From assembly GCF_022601875.1 (NCBI RefSeq), contig NZ_JAKVIP010000005.1, positions 1 to 64,000 of the forward strand: a stretch of DNA of 64,000 nt, written 5' to 3'. The stretch is from Chryseobacterium sp. SSA4.19 (GTDB lineage: Bacteria > Bacteroidota > Bacteroidia > Flavobacteriales > Weeksellaceae). The translations under genes were made by a program, and so were the position numbers. The notes below the pieces were generated by a model that did not search any database, was not told where the DNA came from, and saw nothing but the letters and a program-made list of their open reading frames with translations. Shown piece by piece: positions 7,952 through 17,083 of the stretch (position 1 is its first letter; each line of letters begins with the position of its first letter).

Positions 7952-8761
7952 ATGAAAATAAAAATTTTAGGACTGTTAACCGCTTTTTCCTTAGTGTTCA
8001 CAGGCTGTCAGTCATCAAAAAAAGACGATCCGAATTATATTAAAGTCGGAATCACTTCCGGCCCGGAACAGGAAATTGCCGAAGTTGCAAGAAAAGTAGC
8101 CAAAGAAAAGTATAACCTTGAGGTGGAGCTCGTTTCCTTCAATGATTATGTGATTCCCAATGAAGCTTTGAACAACGGGGATATTGATGCGAATGCTTTT
8201 CAGCATGTCCCTTATCTGAATGAACAGTCCAGACAGCGGGGTTATCAGCTTGCCGTCGTAGGGAATACTTTTGTGTATCCGATTGTCGCCTATTCAAAAA
8301 AAATAAAAAACATCAGTGAACTTCAAAACGGAAGCACGGTTGTAATCCCCAACGATCCTACCAATGAAGGCCGTTCCCTACTCCTTCTGCAAAAAAACGG
8401 TTTACTGAAACTAAAAGCCGGAATCGGGTTACTCCCGAAAATTACCGATATTACTGACAATCCAAAGCAACTGAAAATCCTGGAAATCGAAGCACCTCAA
8501 CTGCCAAGGGTGCTGGATGATAAAGAAGTCATGATGGCCGTCATCAATAATAATTTTGCTGCCCAGGCAGGACTGGATGCCGATAAACAGGGAATTTTAA
8601 AAGAAGATAAAGACTCTCCGTATGTTAATGTGGTCGTAGCAAGAAAAGATAACCGGAATACGGAAAAGGTGAAAAACTTTGTCAAAGCATACCAATCTGA
8701 TGAAGTATTGAAAAAAGCAAAAGAAATTTTTAAGGGTGGAGCCGTAAAAGGCTGGAATTAA
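7952..8761 (+). CDS. metQ: Methionine-binding lipoprotein
   Basis: The 269-residue protein is the substrate-binding component. A lipoprotein signal ends in the lipobox VFTGC with Cys19, so the mature protein is membrane-anchored in the periplasm. The NLPA/MetQ core includes VGITSGPEQEI, NDYVIPNEALNNGDIDANAFQH split over residues 62-84, and ALNNGDIDANAFQH as the typical ligand-pocket segment. It binds Met and delivers it to MetNI. A strong terminator follows 23 nt after the stop. Confidence 0.92.
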   Translation: MKIKILGLLTAFSLVFTGCQSSKKDDPNYIKVGITSGPEQEIAEVARKVAKEKYNLEVELVSFNDYVIPNEALNNGDIDANAFQHVPYLNEQSRQRGYQLAVVGNTFVYPIVAYSKKIKNISELQNGSTVVIPNDPTNEGRSLLLLQKNGLLKLKAGIGLLPKITDITDNPKQLKILEIEAPQLPRVLDDKEVMMAVINNNFAAQAGLDADKQGILKEDKDSPYVNVVVARKDNRNTEKVKNFVKAYQSDEVLKKAKEIFKGGAVKGWN

Positions 8762-8784
8762 AATTTTAAAAAGATCTTCAATAA

Positions 8785-8822
8785 AAATCTCATTCCGGTT
8801 AATCCTGAATGAGATTTATTTT
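8785..8822 (+). terminator. Terminator of the metNIQ operon
   Basis: A perfect 11-bp stem AAATCTCATTC / GAATGAGATTT (8785-8795 and 8807-8817) has an 11-nt loop and is followed by ATTTTAA. It begins 23 nt after the metQ stop. Confidence 0.8.
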
Positions 8823-8936
8823 AAATAAAGTTTTAACAAATAAATCCGGCTTTCTGATAATATAATTTTTTAAAATTATACCCGGAAAATAGTTGGTTAT
8901 AAATAACCATTTATTCATAATTTTCATTTTCTCAAT

Positions 8937-8965
8937 TTGAGATAATAAAATTTTTATTACTTTTG
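8937..8965 (+). promoter_or_regulatory. Flavobacterial promoter of the GH3 gene
   Basis: TTG at 8937-8939 and TACTTTTG at 8958-8965 are separated by 18 nt, an exact fit to the Bacteroidetes TTG-N17..23-TAnnTTTG promoter. It fixes the transcript start near 8971, so translation must begin at the ATG at 8990 and not at an upstream TTG codon inside the -7 element. Confidence 0.75.
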
Positions 8966-8989
8966 TTTTTAATCAATAAAAAGGCTTTT

Positions 8990-11254
8990 ATGTTAAAGAA
9001 AACTGCCGTTGTAAGTTTATTTACACTTATTTCCGCTTGCTATACGGCTCAGAATACCAATACTTTACCTGCATATTTAGATGAATCAAAACCTGTGGAA
9101 CAGAGGGTGAAAGACGCGCTTTCCAGAATGACACTGGAAGAAAAAGTAGCAATGCTCCATGCCCAGTCAAAATTCAGCTCACCGGGAGTTCCGAGGCTCG
9201 GAATTCCGGAATTCTGGACGACCGACGGGCCGCACGGGGTTCGCCCGGAAGTGATGTGGGACGAATGGAACCAGGCGGGCTGGACCAATGACTCCATTGT
9301 TGCCTATCCTGCCTTAACCGCCTTGTCAGCTACCTGGAATAAAAAAATGTCATGGAATTACGGAAAAGCGCTGGGCGAAGAAGCAAGATACCGAAAGAAA
9401 GATATTCTTTTAGGACCCGGTGTAAATATTTACAGGACTCCGCTAAACGGAAGAAACTTTGAATATATGGGGGAAGACCCTTACCTGACTTCAAAAATGG
9501 TGGTTCCATACATTAAAGGCGTACAATCCAACGGTGTGGCAACTTCCGTAAAGCATTATGCTTTAAACAACCAGGAAATGTTCCGCCATACCAGCAATGT
9601 GAATGTGGATGAAAGAACTTTGTATGAAATCTATCTTCCGCCTTTTAAAGCGGCTGTGACCGAAGGGGATTCGTGGACGATTATGGGAGCCTATGATATG
9701 TACAAAGGCCAGTATGCCAGCCAGAACCAATATCTTTTAAATGATATTTTAAAAGGGGAATGGAAATATAAAGGCGTTGTCGTTTCCGACTGGGGCGCCG
9801 TTAACAATACGGAACAGGCCATCCATAACGGATTAGATCTTGAATTCGGCAGCTGGACCAACGGGCTTTCCGCAGGAACGAAAAATGCTTATGACAATTA
9901 TTACCTGGCCAAACCTTATCTGGATTTAATTAAATCAGGAAAGGTCGGTACCCGGGAACTTGATGACAAAGTGACAAGGCTGTTAAACCTTGCTTATAAA
10001 ACGACCATGAACCGGAACAAGCCTTTTGGAAACATCGCATCTGAAGAGCATCGGGCGGTTGCCAAAGAAATCGGGGAAGAAGGAATTGTTTTGCTGAAAA
10101 ACCAGGGAAATGTACTTCCGATTGATGTGAACAAAGCTAAAAAAATTGCTGTGATCGGTGAAAATGCCATCAAAATCATGACTGTAGGCGGAGGTTCTTC
10201 TTCTTTAAAAGTAAAATATGAAATGCTGCCTTTAGACGGAATTAAAGCGAGATTCGGGAAGCAGGCTGATGTACAGTATGCAAGAGGCTATGTGGGAGAT
10301 ATTGGCGGGGAATACAATGGTGTAAAGTCCGGACAGGACCTGAAAGATACGCGCTCCCCGGAAGAACTGCTGAATGAAGCGGTAGAACTGGCTAAAAAAT
10401 CCGACTATGTTATTTTTGTCGGAGGATTAAACAAATCCGATTTCCAGGACAGTGAAGGAAACGACAGAAAAAGCTATGGATTGCCTTACAATCAGGACAA
10501 CGTTATTTCTGCTCTGGCAAAAGCCAATAAAAACTTTTCAGTGGTCTTAATTTCCGGAAATGCAGTGGCCATGCCTTGGATTAAGGAAGTTCCTTCTGTT
10601 CTTCAGGGATGGTATTTAGGTTCCGAAGCAGGAAATTCTATTGCTTCCGTACTGGCCGGAGATGCAAACCCTTCAGGAAAACTTCCGTTTACATTCCCTG
10701 TAAAGCTTGAAGATAATTCAGCGCACCAGCTGGGAGAATATCCTGGCAATAAGGAAGAATTCGCAGCGGGAAAAGGAAAAGACCAGAAAAACCCGATCAA
10801 TATTAAATACAATGAAGGCGTGCTTGTAGGCTACCGTTGGCATGACACGAAAAAGATCAAACCTTTATTCAGTTTCGGACATGGGCTAAGCTATACGACT
10901 TTTGAGTTCGGGAAAGCCAAAGCTGATAAAGCAACCATTTCACAGGACGATACAATCACGTTTACCGTGACGGTTAAAAATACCGGAAAAAGAGCCGGTG
11001 CGGAAGTCGCTCAATTGTATATTTCCGATTTAAAATCATCCGTTCAGCGCCCGGCCAAGGAACTGAAAGGTTTTGAAAAAGTGTTTTTAAATCCCGGAGA
11101 ACAGAAAGAAGTTACTTTCACGATTGATAAATCAGCCTTAAGCTTCTTTGACGTGCAAAAACACGACTGGGTAGCAGAATCCGGTGATTTTGAAGCACAG
11201 ATCGGAAATTCTTCGGATGCCATTAAAACGAAGGTGAAGTTTACCCTGAAGTAA
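8990..11254 (+). CDS. Glycoside hydrolase family 3 beta-glucosidase
   Basis: The 754-residue exported enzyme hydrolyses terminal beta-linked glycosyl residues from oligosaccharides. The N-terminal signal contains a possible lipobox LISAC, so it may be periplasmic or lipid-anchored. GH3 features run in order: TDGPHGVRPE, SVKHYALNNQE, the nucleophile Asp267 in VVVSDWGAV, the second alpha/beta sandwich beginning GEEGIVLLKNQGNVLPI, and a fibronectin-like C-terminal domain (FTVTVKNTGKRAGAEVAQLY) that ends the protein. The conserved FSFGHGLSYTTF segment precedes it. The gene is monocistronic, with its own promoter and terminator. Confidence 0.93.
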   Translation: MLKKTAVVSLFTLISACYTAQNTNTLPAYLDESKPVEQRVKDALSRMTLEEKVAMLHAQSKFSSPGVPRLGIPEFWTTDGPHGVRPEVMWDEWNQAGWTNDSIVAYPALTALSATWNKKMSWNYGKALGEEARYRKKDILLGPGVNIYRTPLNGRNFEYMGEDPYLTSKMVVPYIKGVQSNGVATSVKHYALNNQEMFRHTSNVNVDERTLYEIYLPPFKAAVTEGDSWTIMGAYDMYKGQYASQNQYLLNDILKGEWKYKGVVVSDWGAVNNTEQAIHNGLDLEFGSWTNGLSAGTKNAYDNYYLAKPYLDLIKSGKVGTRELDDKVTRLLNLAYKTTMNRNKPFGNIASEEHRAVAKEIGEEGIVLLKNQGNVLPIDVNKAKKIAVIGENAIKIMTVGGGSSSLKVKYEMLPLDGIKARFGKQADVQYARGYVGDIGGEYNGVKSGQDLKDTRSPEELLNEAVELAKKSDYVIFVGGLNKSDFQDSEGNDRKSYGLPYNQDNVISALAKANKNFSVVLISGNAVAMPWIKEVPSVLQGWYLGSEAGNSIASVLAGDANPSGKLPFTFPVKLEDNSAHQLGEYPGNKEEFAAGKGKDQKNPINIKYNEGVLVGYRWHDTKKIKPLFSFGHGLSYTTFEFGKAKADKATISQDDTITFTVTVKNTGKRAGAEVAQLYISDLKSSVQRPAKELKGFEKVFLNPGEQKEVTFTIDKSALSFFDVQKHDWVAESGDFEAQIGNSSDAIKTKVKFTLK

Positions 11255-11281
11255 TTTTACTTATTTATATTTCTAAAACGG

Positions 11282-11309
11282 AATGCCTGGATTTTGTCCG
11301 GGCATTTTT
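11282..11309 (+). terminator. Terminator of the GH3 gene
   Basis: A 10-bp stem AATGCCTGGA / TCCGGGCATT (one G-U) has a 5-nt loop and is followed by a T-run, starting 27 nt after the GH3 stop. Confidence 0.8.
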
Positions 11310-11382
11310 ATTTTAAGTGAAGTCATTGAAATTCATCAAGCTGTAATCATACTTTTCTATAATTTTTGTTTATATCATTACT

Positions 11383-11931
11383 CTAATTCTCAAAATACTG
11401 GATCACACCGACCTCAGAAAAATTTTGTTCGGCACAGTCGGCAACCATCATAGTATTCCGGCTGCTTTCCAAAAAGGAATTGCTGTACAGGATATACGAA
11501 GGATGCTCTGCAAATCCGTTTTTCAGCATTTGATGGGCTTCCACAATCGTTTTCCCGTAAAGTTTCCTGAAACTGCCGATATTGTACTGTGAAAATCTGC
11601 CGTAATGGACAATAAATTTTAAGGATAAATCTATCGGAATACTTAATTCCTCCACCAGCTGCTGTACTTTTCTGTTGAAGGCATTTTTCATATTCCTAAG
11701 CATCTTTGAGATTTTCTCATACGACGGCTTTGGATCGTAACGGTAGAATAAAATGGCATCCCCTTCAATTTCTGAGATTTTAAAATACTGATTGTTCTCG
11801 TCAATCAGAATAGAAAGTAGCTGTCTTACAATATATTCACCGGTATAAAGTTTTGTATTGAATACGAATTCTGTAAATCCGCTAAAATCCGGAATAAGTA
11901 TAATACCATCATGTAAATTAGGATTTTTCAT
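11383..11931 (-). CDS. DUF2652 protein (nucleotidyl-cyclase-like fold)
   Basis: This 182-residue soluble protein has the DUF2652 pattern seen in Bacteroidetes: LIPDFSGFTEFVFN near the start and EIEGDAILFYR around residue 53. These resemble the two metal-binding strands of class III adenylate cyclase domains (xxDxxGFT... and GDxxxAxF). The catalytic set is incomplete by eye, so cyclase activity is doubtful and a nucleotide-binding or regulatory role is possible. No partner gene adjoins it: the neighbour at 12019 runs in the same direction, 87 bp away, and is a phosphoesterase. Confidence 0.7.
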   Translation of the reverse strand: MKNPNLHDGIILIPDFSGFTEFVFNTKLYTGEYIVRQLLSILIDENNQYFKISEIEGDAILFYRYDPKPSYEKISKMLRNMKNAFNRKVQQLVEELSIPIDLSLKFIVHYGRFSQYNIGSFRKLYGKTIVEAHQMLKNGFAEHPSYILYSNSFLESSRNTMMVADCAEQNFSEVGVIQYFEN

Positions 11932-12018
11932 AATTGTTTTTTAAAATAAAAATCTGCTCATACTGATAGACGATGGAGATTTTATTTTACTTTATGAAAT
12001 TTTAACTAATCAGATGTC

Positions 12019-12765
12019 TTAGATTTCAATAATGAGTTCTTTTTCAAACCCATTATATTTTTCATCAATATAACCATGGGGATTACAAATAATTTCGGTC
12101 TCACCAATTTTATAACGGCATGGGGTATGAATATGTCCATGAATCCAGTACAGCGGCTGATACTCCCTGATAAAATCTTCGAGATCGGAAGCATATGCAG
12201 AAGTTACCGGATCTTTCCTTAAATGCTCAGGACTGGACTGTATGCTTGGTGCATGATGGGTAACAACAATATTTTTTGTTCCCTTTGAGTTTTCCAGACT
12301 TTCCTGGAGCCAGACTTTTGACATCTGATGAATTTTAAAGATATCCACGGATCTTATTTTTGAATAGGACGGATCCCGTCTGATCTTTTTATAATCATTC
12401 ATCGCATTCTGGCAGACAGCCCCATAATATCTGGGGTCCCCGAAAATTGAAAAATCAGTCCATAAAGTAGCGCCGTGAAAGCGTATACCGTCGATATCCA
12501 CAAAAGAATCCTCAAGTACAAAGACGTCAGAATCTTTAGCCGCTTCTTTTATCTTGTTTAAGGTTTTAGGATAAGATCCTTTGTAATATTCATGGTTCCC
12601 GAGAACATAGATCACCGGTTTGCCCGGAATTTTGGCTTTAATCCATTCGGTTCCTTTCGTTCCTAAATTGATATCTCCTGCCAGAACGACTACATCCGCC
12701 TTATCGAAAGACAGATCAACAACGCCAAACTCCTGGTGCAGGTCACTGATAATTTGTATTCTCAT
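12019..12765 (-). CDS. Calcineurin-like metallophosphoesterase
   Basis: The 248-residue cytoplasmic enzyme has all five motifs of the calcineurin-like superfamily in order: IISDLHQE (D and H), LAGDIN, LGNHEYYKGS, VTHHAPS and IHGHIHTP. These residues bind two metals and hydrolyse a phosphoester; the substrate is unknown. The ATG at 12765 (MRIQIISDLH) is preferred over an ATG 45 bp upstream because the first beta strand begins here. It precedes the DUF2652 gene on the same strand, so a cyclic-nucleotide link is conceivable but unproven. Confidence 0.85.
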   Translation of the reverse strand: MRIQIISDLHQEFGVVDLSFDKADVVVLAGDINLGTKGTEWIKAKIPGKPVIYVLGNHEYYKGSYPKTLNKIKEAAKDSDVFVLEDSFVDIDGIRFHGATLWTDFSIFGDPRYYGAVCQNAMNDYKKIRRDPSYSKIRSVDIFKIHQMSKVWLQESLENSKGTKNIVVTHHAPSIQSSPEHLRKDPVTSAYASDLEDFIREYQPLYWIHGHIHTPCRYKIGETEIICNPHGYIDEKYNGFEKELIIEI

Positions 12766-12921
12766 ATTAAAATCACAAATTAAAATATTTTTTGTGAATA
12801 ATATACACACAAAGGATTTTCAACGATAAGCAATGCGATATCAAAAGTTCAATAAGAAAATAATAGGATAGGAAATTGATGCTTTTAACTTCATAGTAGA
12901 GCTTAAGCAACTGAATTCATT

Positions 12922-14313
12922 TTAAGAAACACTTACTTTTGCCTGTGCGTACCTTTTACTTTTAATGATAAAATACAACAGCATGCATAAAGCAATAAGC
13001 GCATAGCTTATCAGTATAGTGATACTAAGACTTCCGACTGCCAGTTGTGACGGGAAAACCTGGCTCATTAACGTCATAAATGACAAACCGATTCCTGCTC
13101 CTAAAAAATAGCTGGTCGAACTCAGACTTGAAGCGACTCCGTAATCCGAAGCATCTACGTCCTGAACCGTAAGCACAGATAATGCGGTAAAACAGAAGGT
13201 CATCCCAATTCCTGAAATGCAGGCCGCTCCAAGTAAAACTAAAGGCAATAAATGTCCGCAATACAGGGAAATTAACAAAGACACAGCACCGCTTATCATA
13301 AAGCCCCAGCCCAGAATGCCCATTTGTGACGAATTCAGTCTTTTGGCAACATGCGGCAATATAAATTTGGCCACCAACGCAGACATGATACTGAATGGGA
13401 CCAGCATCAGTCCTGCGGAAGCTGCACTGTGATGCATATCTTTTTGAAGCATTAATGAGATCAGGAATAAAAACCCGATAAAAAAAGCACCCAGTGCTAC
13501 GAAAGTCAGATTGGAAACCACCAGTGAAGTGTGCCTGAACAACCGTAAGTCAATTAACGGCTGCGGCACGGTCTTTAGCCGATGCATCAGGTAACCCAAT
13601 AGCAAAGCCGACAGCACCAAAGATCCTGTTACCATAAAGGCCTGATCTTTAATATGGATCAGCTCATGCGTTCCGTAGGTCAGGCTCAACAGACCTAAAA
13701 CCAATATTATTCCCGATAGCATATCGGTTTTCTGTGATTTTACTTTTTCATCCTTCGGAAGATACTGATAGGCAAAAAGCAATGTTATCAGGAGAACCGG
13801 AACGTTGATCAGGAAAACCCAGTGCCAGCTCAGATAAGTGCTGATGATCCCACCCAGCGAAAGTCCACTCCCGGAACCAATGGCAGCAAATGAACTGAAG
13901 ATCCCGATTGCCCGGTTCCTTTCCTGGTCGCCTTTAAAGGTATTAACTACGATGGACATGGCAGAAGGCATGATGAAAGCAGCGCCCAGGCCCTGTAAAG
14001 CCCTGAAAAAAGCCAAGGTCAAAAAATCTGTAGACAGGCCTGCTCCCAAAGAAGTCAGCATAAAAATCAGCGATCCCCAGATAAAAATTGCCTTACGGCC
14101 AATCTGATCCGAGAGCTTTCCGCCAATGATCAGAAATCCGCCAAAAAAAAGCACATATAAGGTCTGCAGCCACTGCACTGTTGCTGCACCGATATTGAAC
14201 TGTTCCTGTATCGAAGGTATCGTCAGGTTAATAATGGCGATATCCAAAGCTTCTACAAATGTTCCTACCGATGCTAATATTAAAATAAGGTTCTTTCTAT
14301 CCATACCGTTCAA
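12922..14313 (-). CDS. MFS drug efflux transporter, DHA2 (EmrB/QacA-like)
   Basis: The 463-residue protein has about 14 predicted membrane segments. DHA2 signatures are present: FVEALDIAIINLTIPSI in helix 1, GGKLSDQIGRKAIF (motif A) after helix 2, and FRALQGLGAAFIMPSAM (motif B). It should export toxic amphiphiles using the proton gradient. An alternative start is the Met at codon 4. It is divergent from the Lrp-type regulator 134 bp away, which is the likely controller. A minus-strand -7 element TAATTTTG lies at 14329-14322. Confidence 0.9.
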   Translation of the reverse strand: MNGMDRKNLILILASVGTFVEALDIAIINLTIPSIQEQFNIGAATVQWLQTLYVLFFGGFLIIGGKLSDQIGRKAIFIWGSLIFMLTSLGAGLSTDFLTLAFFRALQGLGAAFIMPSAMSIVVNTFKGDQERNRAIGIFSSFAAIGSGSGLSLGGIISTYLSWHWVFLINVPVLLITLLFAYQYLPKDEKVKSQKTDMLSGIILVLGLLSLTYGTHELIHIKDQAFMVTGSLVLSALLLGYLMHRLKTVPQPLIDLRLFRHTSLVVSNLTFVALGAFFIGFLFLISLMLQKDMHHSAASAGLMLVPFSIMSALVAKFILPHVAKRLNSSQMGILGWGFMISGAVSLLISLYCGHLLPLVLLGAACISGIGMTFCFTALSVLTVQDVDASDYGVASSLSSTSYFLGAGIGLSFMTLMSQVFPSQLAVGSLSITILISYALIALCMLLYFIIKSKRYAQAKVSVS

Positions 14314-14321
14314 TTACGCTG

Positions 14322-14369
14322 CAAAATTAAATTGAACAGGACAAACATGAAAATTATATAGTAAATTTG
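14322..14369. promoter_or_regulatory. Divergent promoters of MFS and Lrp genes
   Basis: The plus-strand sequence CAAAATTA at 14322-14329 reads TAATTTTG on the minus strand, a -7 element but only 9 nt before the MFS start. TAAATTTG at 14362-14369 is a -7 element for the Lrp gene. Neither has a clean TTG at the right distance. Confidence 0.4.
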
Positions 14370-14447
14370 GAACATAATTATCAATTTAAACAAATAAAAA
14401 GAACAGAACATCTTTAATTAGATTATAAAGCAATACAAACAGAACAG

Positions 14448-14918
14448 ATGGCTATAGAAAATTATACACTGGATGAGAAAGATCTTTCGATCCTGAGAAT
14501 CCTGCAGAAAGATGCAAAGCTAAGCGTCAGGGATATTTCAAATAAAATCAGCCTGAGCCCGACCCCCACCCATGAACGCATCAAGCGCATGGAAAAGCTT
14601 GGGATCATTAAAGAATATACCACTGTCATAGACCGCCGGAAAGTGAACAAAGGAATGATGGTCATATGTATGATCGCATTGAATGCCCATAATAAAAAAA
14701 CAGCGGGCCATTTTATTGAACAGGTAAGCCGGCTTAAAGAAGTGGTAGAGTTTTACAACATCAGTGGAGATTTTGATTTCATGCTTAAAATCCTGGCACC
14801 CGATATGGAAAAGTTCCACGAATTTTTTGTCAATACATTATCTGAAATTGAAGGAATAGGACAGACGAAAAGCATTTTTGTAATGAACAGTATTAAAGAA
14901 AGTGTACAGATTCTATAG
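14448..14918 (+). CDS. Lrp/AsnC-family transcriptional regulator
   Basis: The 156-residue protein has an N-terminal winged helix (LDEKDLSILRILQKDAKLSVRDISNKI) and a C-terminal RAM ligand-binding domain (VICMIALNAH... EVVEFYNISGDFDFMLKI). Lrp proteins form octamers that sense amino acids. It is divergent from the DHA2 pump, so it probably controls it. Confidence 0.9.
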   Translation: MAIENYTLDEKDLSILRILQKDAKLSVRDISNKISLSPTPTHERIKRMEKLGIIKEYTTVIDRRKVNKGMMVICMIALNAHNKKTAGHFIEQVSRLKEVVEFYNISGDFDFMLKILAPDMEKFHEFFVNTLSEIEGIGQTKSIFVMNSIKESVQIL

Positions 14919-15020
14919 GATTTACTTTCTTACAAGCATTAGTTTCCAGCATCAGCAACGGATACAAGCTTTTAAAATCTATTGTATTGACACTCACATA
15001 AATTCTGTAATTTTAAAAAT

Positions 15021-15608
15021 ATGGAAACACAGGAAAACCATGAAATAAACGGATTTATAGATTTCGCTTCATCCCTTACTCCTTTGGAAAAAGAGGCTGA
15101 AGAGGCATTAGCTTGCGTACTTCGTCAAAAATCATACGAAAAAGGAAATTATCTGTTGGAAGAAGGAACCGTTTGCAGCCGGATCTATTTTATTGACAGC
15201 GGGCTGGTCAAGACCTTTTTTTATACGGATACCCGGGAATTTATTATGCGCTTTTTTCCCGAAGGCAGTATGTTTACGGAGCTTGGCTCTTTTGTGACGC
15301 GGCGGCCTTCCGATTACTCTATTGAAGCGCTTGAACCTACAGAAATAACATATCTGGATCATGCGGACTTAGAGAAGCTTTGCTCAAAGTATCACTCAAT
15401 GGAAACTTATTTCAGAAAACTCGTATCCCTTGCTGCAGTGAATATGATGGACCGGATCGGCGGCACCCTGGAAGAAAAAGCCCAGGTAGCCTACCGGAAA
15501 TTCCTGAAAGAACAGGGAAAACTTCTCCAACGCATCAGCCTGGCAGATCTTGCATCTTATCTTGGGATTACGCAGGTATCTTTAAGCCGGATCCGGGGTA
15601 TGAAATAG
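15021..15608 (+). CDS. Crp/Fnr-family transcriptional regulator
   Basis: The 195-residue protein has a cyclic-nucleotide-binding-like beta barrel (about residues 25-115; EGTVCSRIYFIDSGLVKTFFY) and a C-terminal HTH (RISLADLASYLGITQVSLSRIR, about 170-191). It lacks an FNR Cys cluster. The barrel lacks an evident cAMP phosphate cassette, so the ligand is uncertain. It lies 66 bp upstream of the HXXEE membrane-protein gene. Confidence 0.85.
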   Translation: METQENHEINGFIDFASSLTPLEKEAEEALACVLRQKSYEKGNYLLEEGTVCSRIYFIDSGLVKTFFYTDTREFIMRFFPEGSMFTELGSFVTRRPSDYSIEALEPTEITYLDHADLEKLCSKYHSMETYFRKLVSLAAVNMMDRIGGTLEEKAQVAYRKFLKEQGKLLQRISLADLASYLGITQVSLSRIRGMK

Positions 15609-15673
15609 CTTTTTATCATTTGATAAATGCAGGTTTACATAAGCGGTATACCTTTGGGGTAAATTCAACCGTT

Positions 15674-16345
15674 ATGAAAAAAACATTGTCGGTTCATCAG
15701 AAAATGAGCCTGATTGCTGCCTGTATCTTTACCGTTGTTGCACCTGTGATGGGGTATGTATCCATCGGCCTTGCTCCCGTTATTATTGTCGGCGGTTCTG
15801 CACTCATCGGATTGATCTGCTGGTATTTTACCTATCTCCGAAAACCCGTTGAACCCGGTATTATCCTTCCTTTATTTATTCTTACAGTAGCCGGTTTACA
15901 GATTCACATTGTTGAGGAATACCTGATGGGCTTTGCACCCGCCATGAGCCGGCTGTTCGGAATTCCATGGAGCGAGCACAGTTTCCTGATGGTTTTTGCG
16001 CTCATCGGTCCTGTTATCTATACGCTTACCTCACTTGGATTGTATTATAAAGTTCCCATAGCAGGATTTGTAGCCTGGTTTATCTTTATCGGTCCCGGTG
16101 TCGCAGAGTTCACTCATTTTATTTTTCCTTTGATTTCCCCTGACCTCTTTCCGCATGATCCGAAACCGCTCACGGCTGACATCAATGGCACGAATATACC
16201 GGATATGCCGAATTATCATTTCAAAACCACAGGACATTATTATTTTCCGGGAATGTGGACTGCAGTCCTACCGATGATCCCAGGGTGCATCGCCATCTAC
16301 CGTTTGATGATACAACCGTTTCTCTCAAACTTTCATAAAAAATAA
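15674..16345 (+). CDS. HXXEE-type multi-pass membrane protein
   Basis: The 223-residue protein begins MKKTLSVHQKMSLIAACIF and has about six to seven hydrophobic segments. The motif HIVEEYLMGF fits the HXXEE family signature. The frame remains open far upstream across the regulator gene, but the coding start is taken at 15674, just after the regulator stop, because the upstream residues are unlike a protein. The function of HXXEE proteins is not established; the conserved His and Glu residues in membrane segments suggest metal or redox chemistry. Confidence 0.65.
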   Translation: MKKTLSVHQKMSLIAACIFTVVAPVMGYVSIGLAPVIIVGGSALIGLICWYFTYLRKPVEPGIILPLFILTVAGLQIHIVEEYLMGFAPAMSRLFGIPWSEHSFLMVFALIGPVIYTLTSLGLYYKVPIAGFVAWFIFIGPGVAEFTHFIFPLISPDLFPHDPKPLTADINGTNIPDMPNYHFKTTGHYYFPGMWTAVLPMIPGCIAIYRLMIQPFLSNFHKK

Positions 16346-16544
16346 TATCCAAATGACATTTTAATTGAAGATGATATGCTTTAAATAGAGAATATCCGAA
16401 GATATTCTGAAACATGTCTTATCATCCGATTAAGGCTACACTTCATTGGCTTAGAAATTACGATGACATCATAAAGATTATCTGATATTTCAAAAATATT
16501 TTATGTTTATGTAGAGATTGGCTTTCTTTTTGCCGGGCAAGGGT

Positions 16545-16901
16545 ATGAAAACTATTTATATTCTTGAAGATGAGACAGGCATCAGAGATGCATTACAATT
16601 GCTCCTGTCATTTGAAGATTACGATGTAAGATCATTTTCTACCGCTGAGGCCTTCAATAAAAGAGATCTCTCTACAGTACCCGATATTTTTATCCTGGAT
16701 GTAATGCTGCCTGACGGATTGGGGACAGATGTATGCAACCAGCTTAAAGAAGATCCTGCCACTTCCAATATCCCTGTGATTATTATCAGTGCGCATGCAA
16801 AAGCTGAGAATGTCATCAATTCCTGTAAAGCAGATGAATTTATCAGCAAACCTTTTGATATTGATGATGTTCTTGTCAAAATTGAAAAGCTGATTAAGTA
16901 A
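16545..16901 (+). CDS. Single-domain response regulator (CheY-like receiver)
   Basis: The 118-residue protein is a lone receiver with the acidic pocket LEDE, phosphoacceptor Asp in FILDVMLPDG, the Thr/Ser switch position in VIIISAHA (Ser), and the conserved Lys in FISKPFD. No output domain follows. The start at 16545 follows GGGCAAGGGT. No histidine kinase adjoins it, so it probably acts in a phosphorelay with a distant kinase. Confidence 0.88.
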   Translation: MKTIYILEDETGIRDALQLLLSFEDYDVRSFSTAEAFNKRDLSTVPDIFILDVMLPDGLGTDVCNQLKEDPATSNIPVIIISAHAKAENVINSCKADEFISKPFDIDDVLVKIEKLIK

Positions 16902-17010
16902 TTTTTTATCATAGTAACAGCCTATTTTAATTTAGCCGGACACTATCTTTTTTCGCTATTATTTTGATTACACAGATAAATTAACATAACAGTTTCAGAT
17001 ACATAATAAT

Positions 17011-17044
17011 AAACTCCAGAGCCTGCTGACTCTGGAGTTTTATT
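17011..17044. terminator. Bidirectional terminator between convergent genes
   Basis: A perfect 11-bp stem AAACTCCAGAG / CTCTGGAGTTT (17011-17021, 17030-17040) has an 8-nt loop. It is flanked by A-rich sequence on the left and TATTATT on the right, and separates the receiver gene (plus) from the GT32 gene (minus). Confidence 0.8.
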
Positions 17045-17083
17045 ATTGTATTCTACAGGTTGTAGACCTTATATCTCTTATTA

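Noticed and set aside
15380..15673. Long upstream extension of the HXXEE gene
   Set aside because: It overlaps the Crp regulator in another frame and lacks protein-like composition; the gene starts at 15674.
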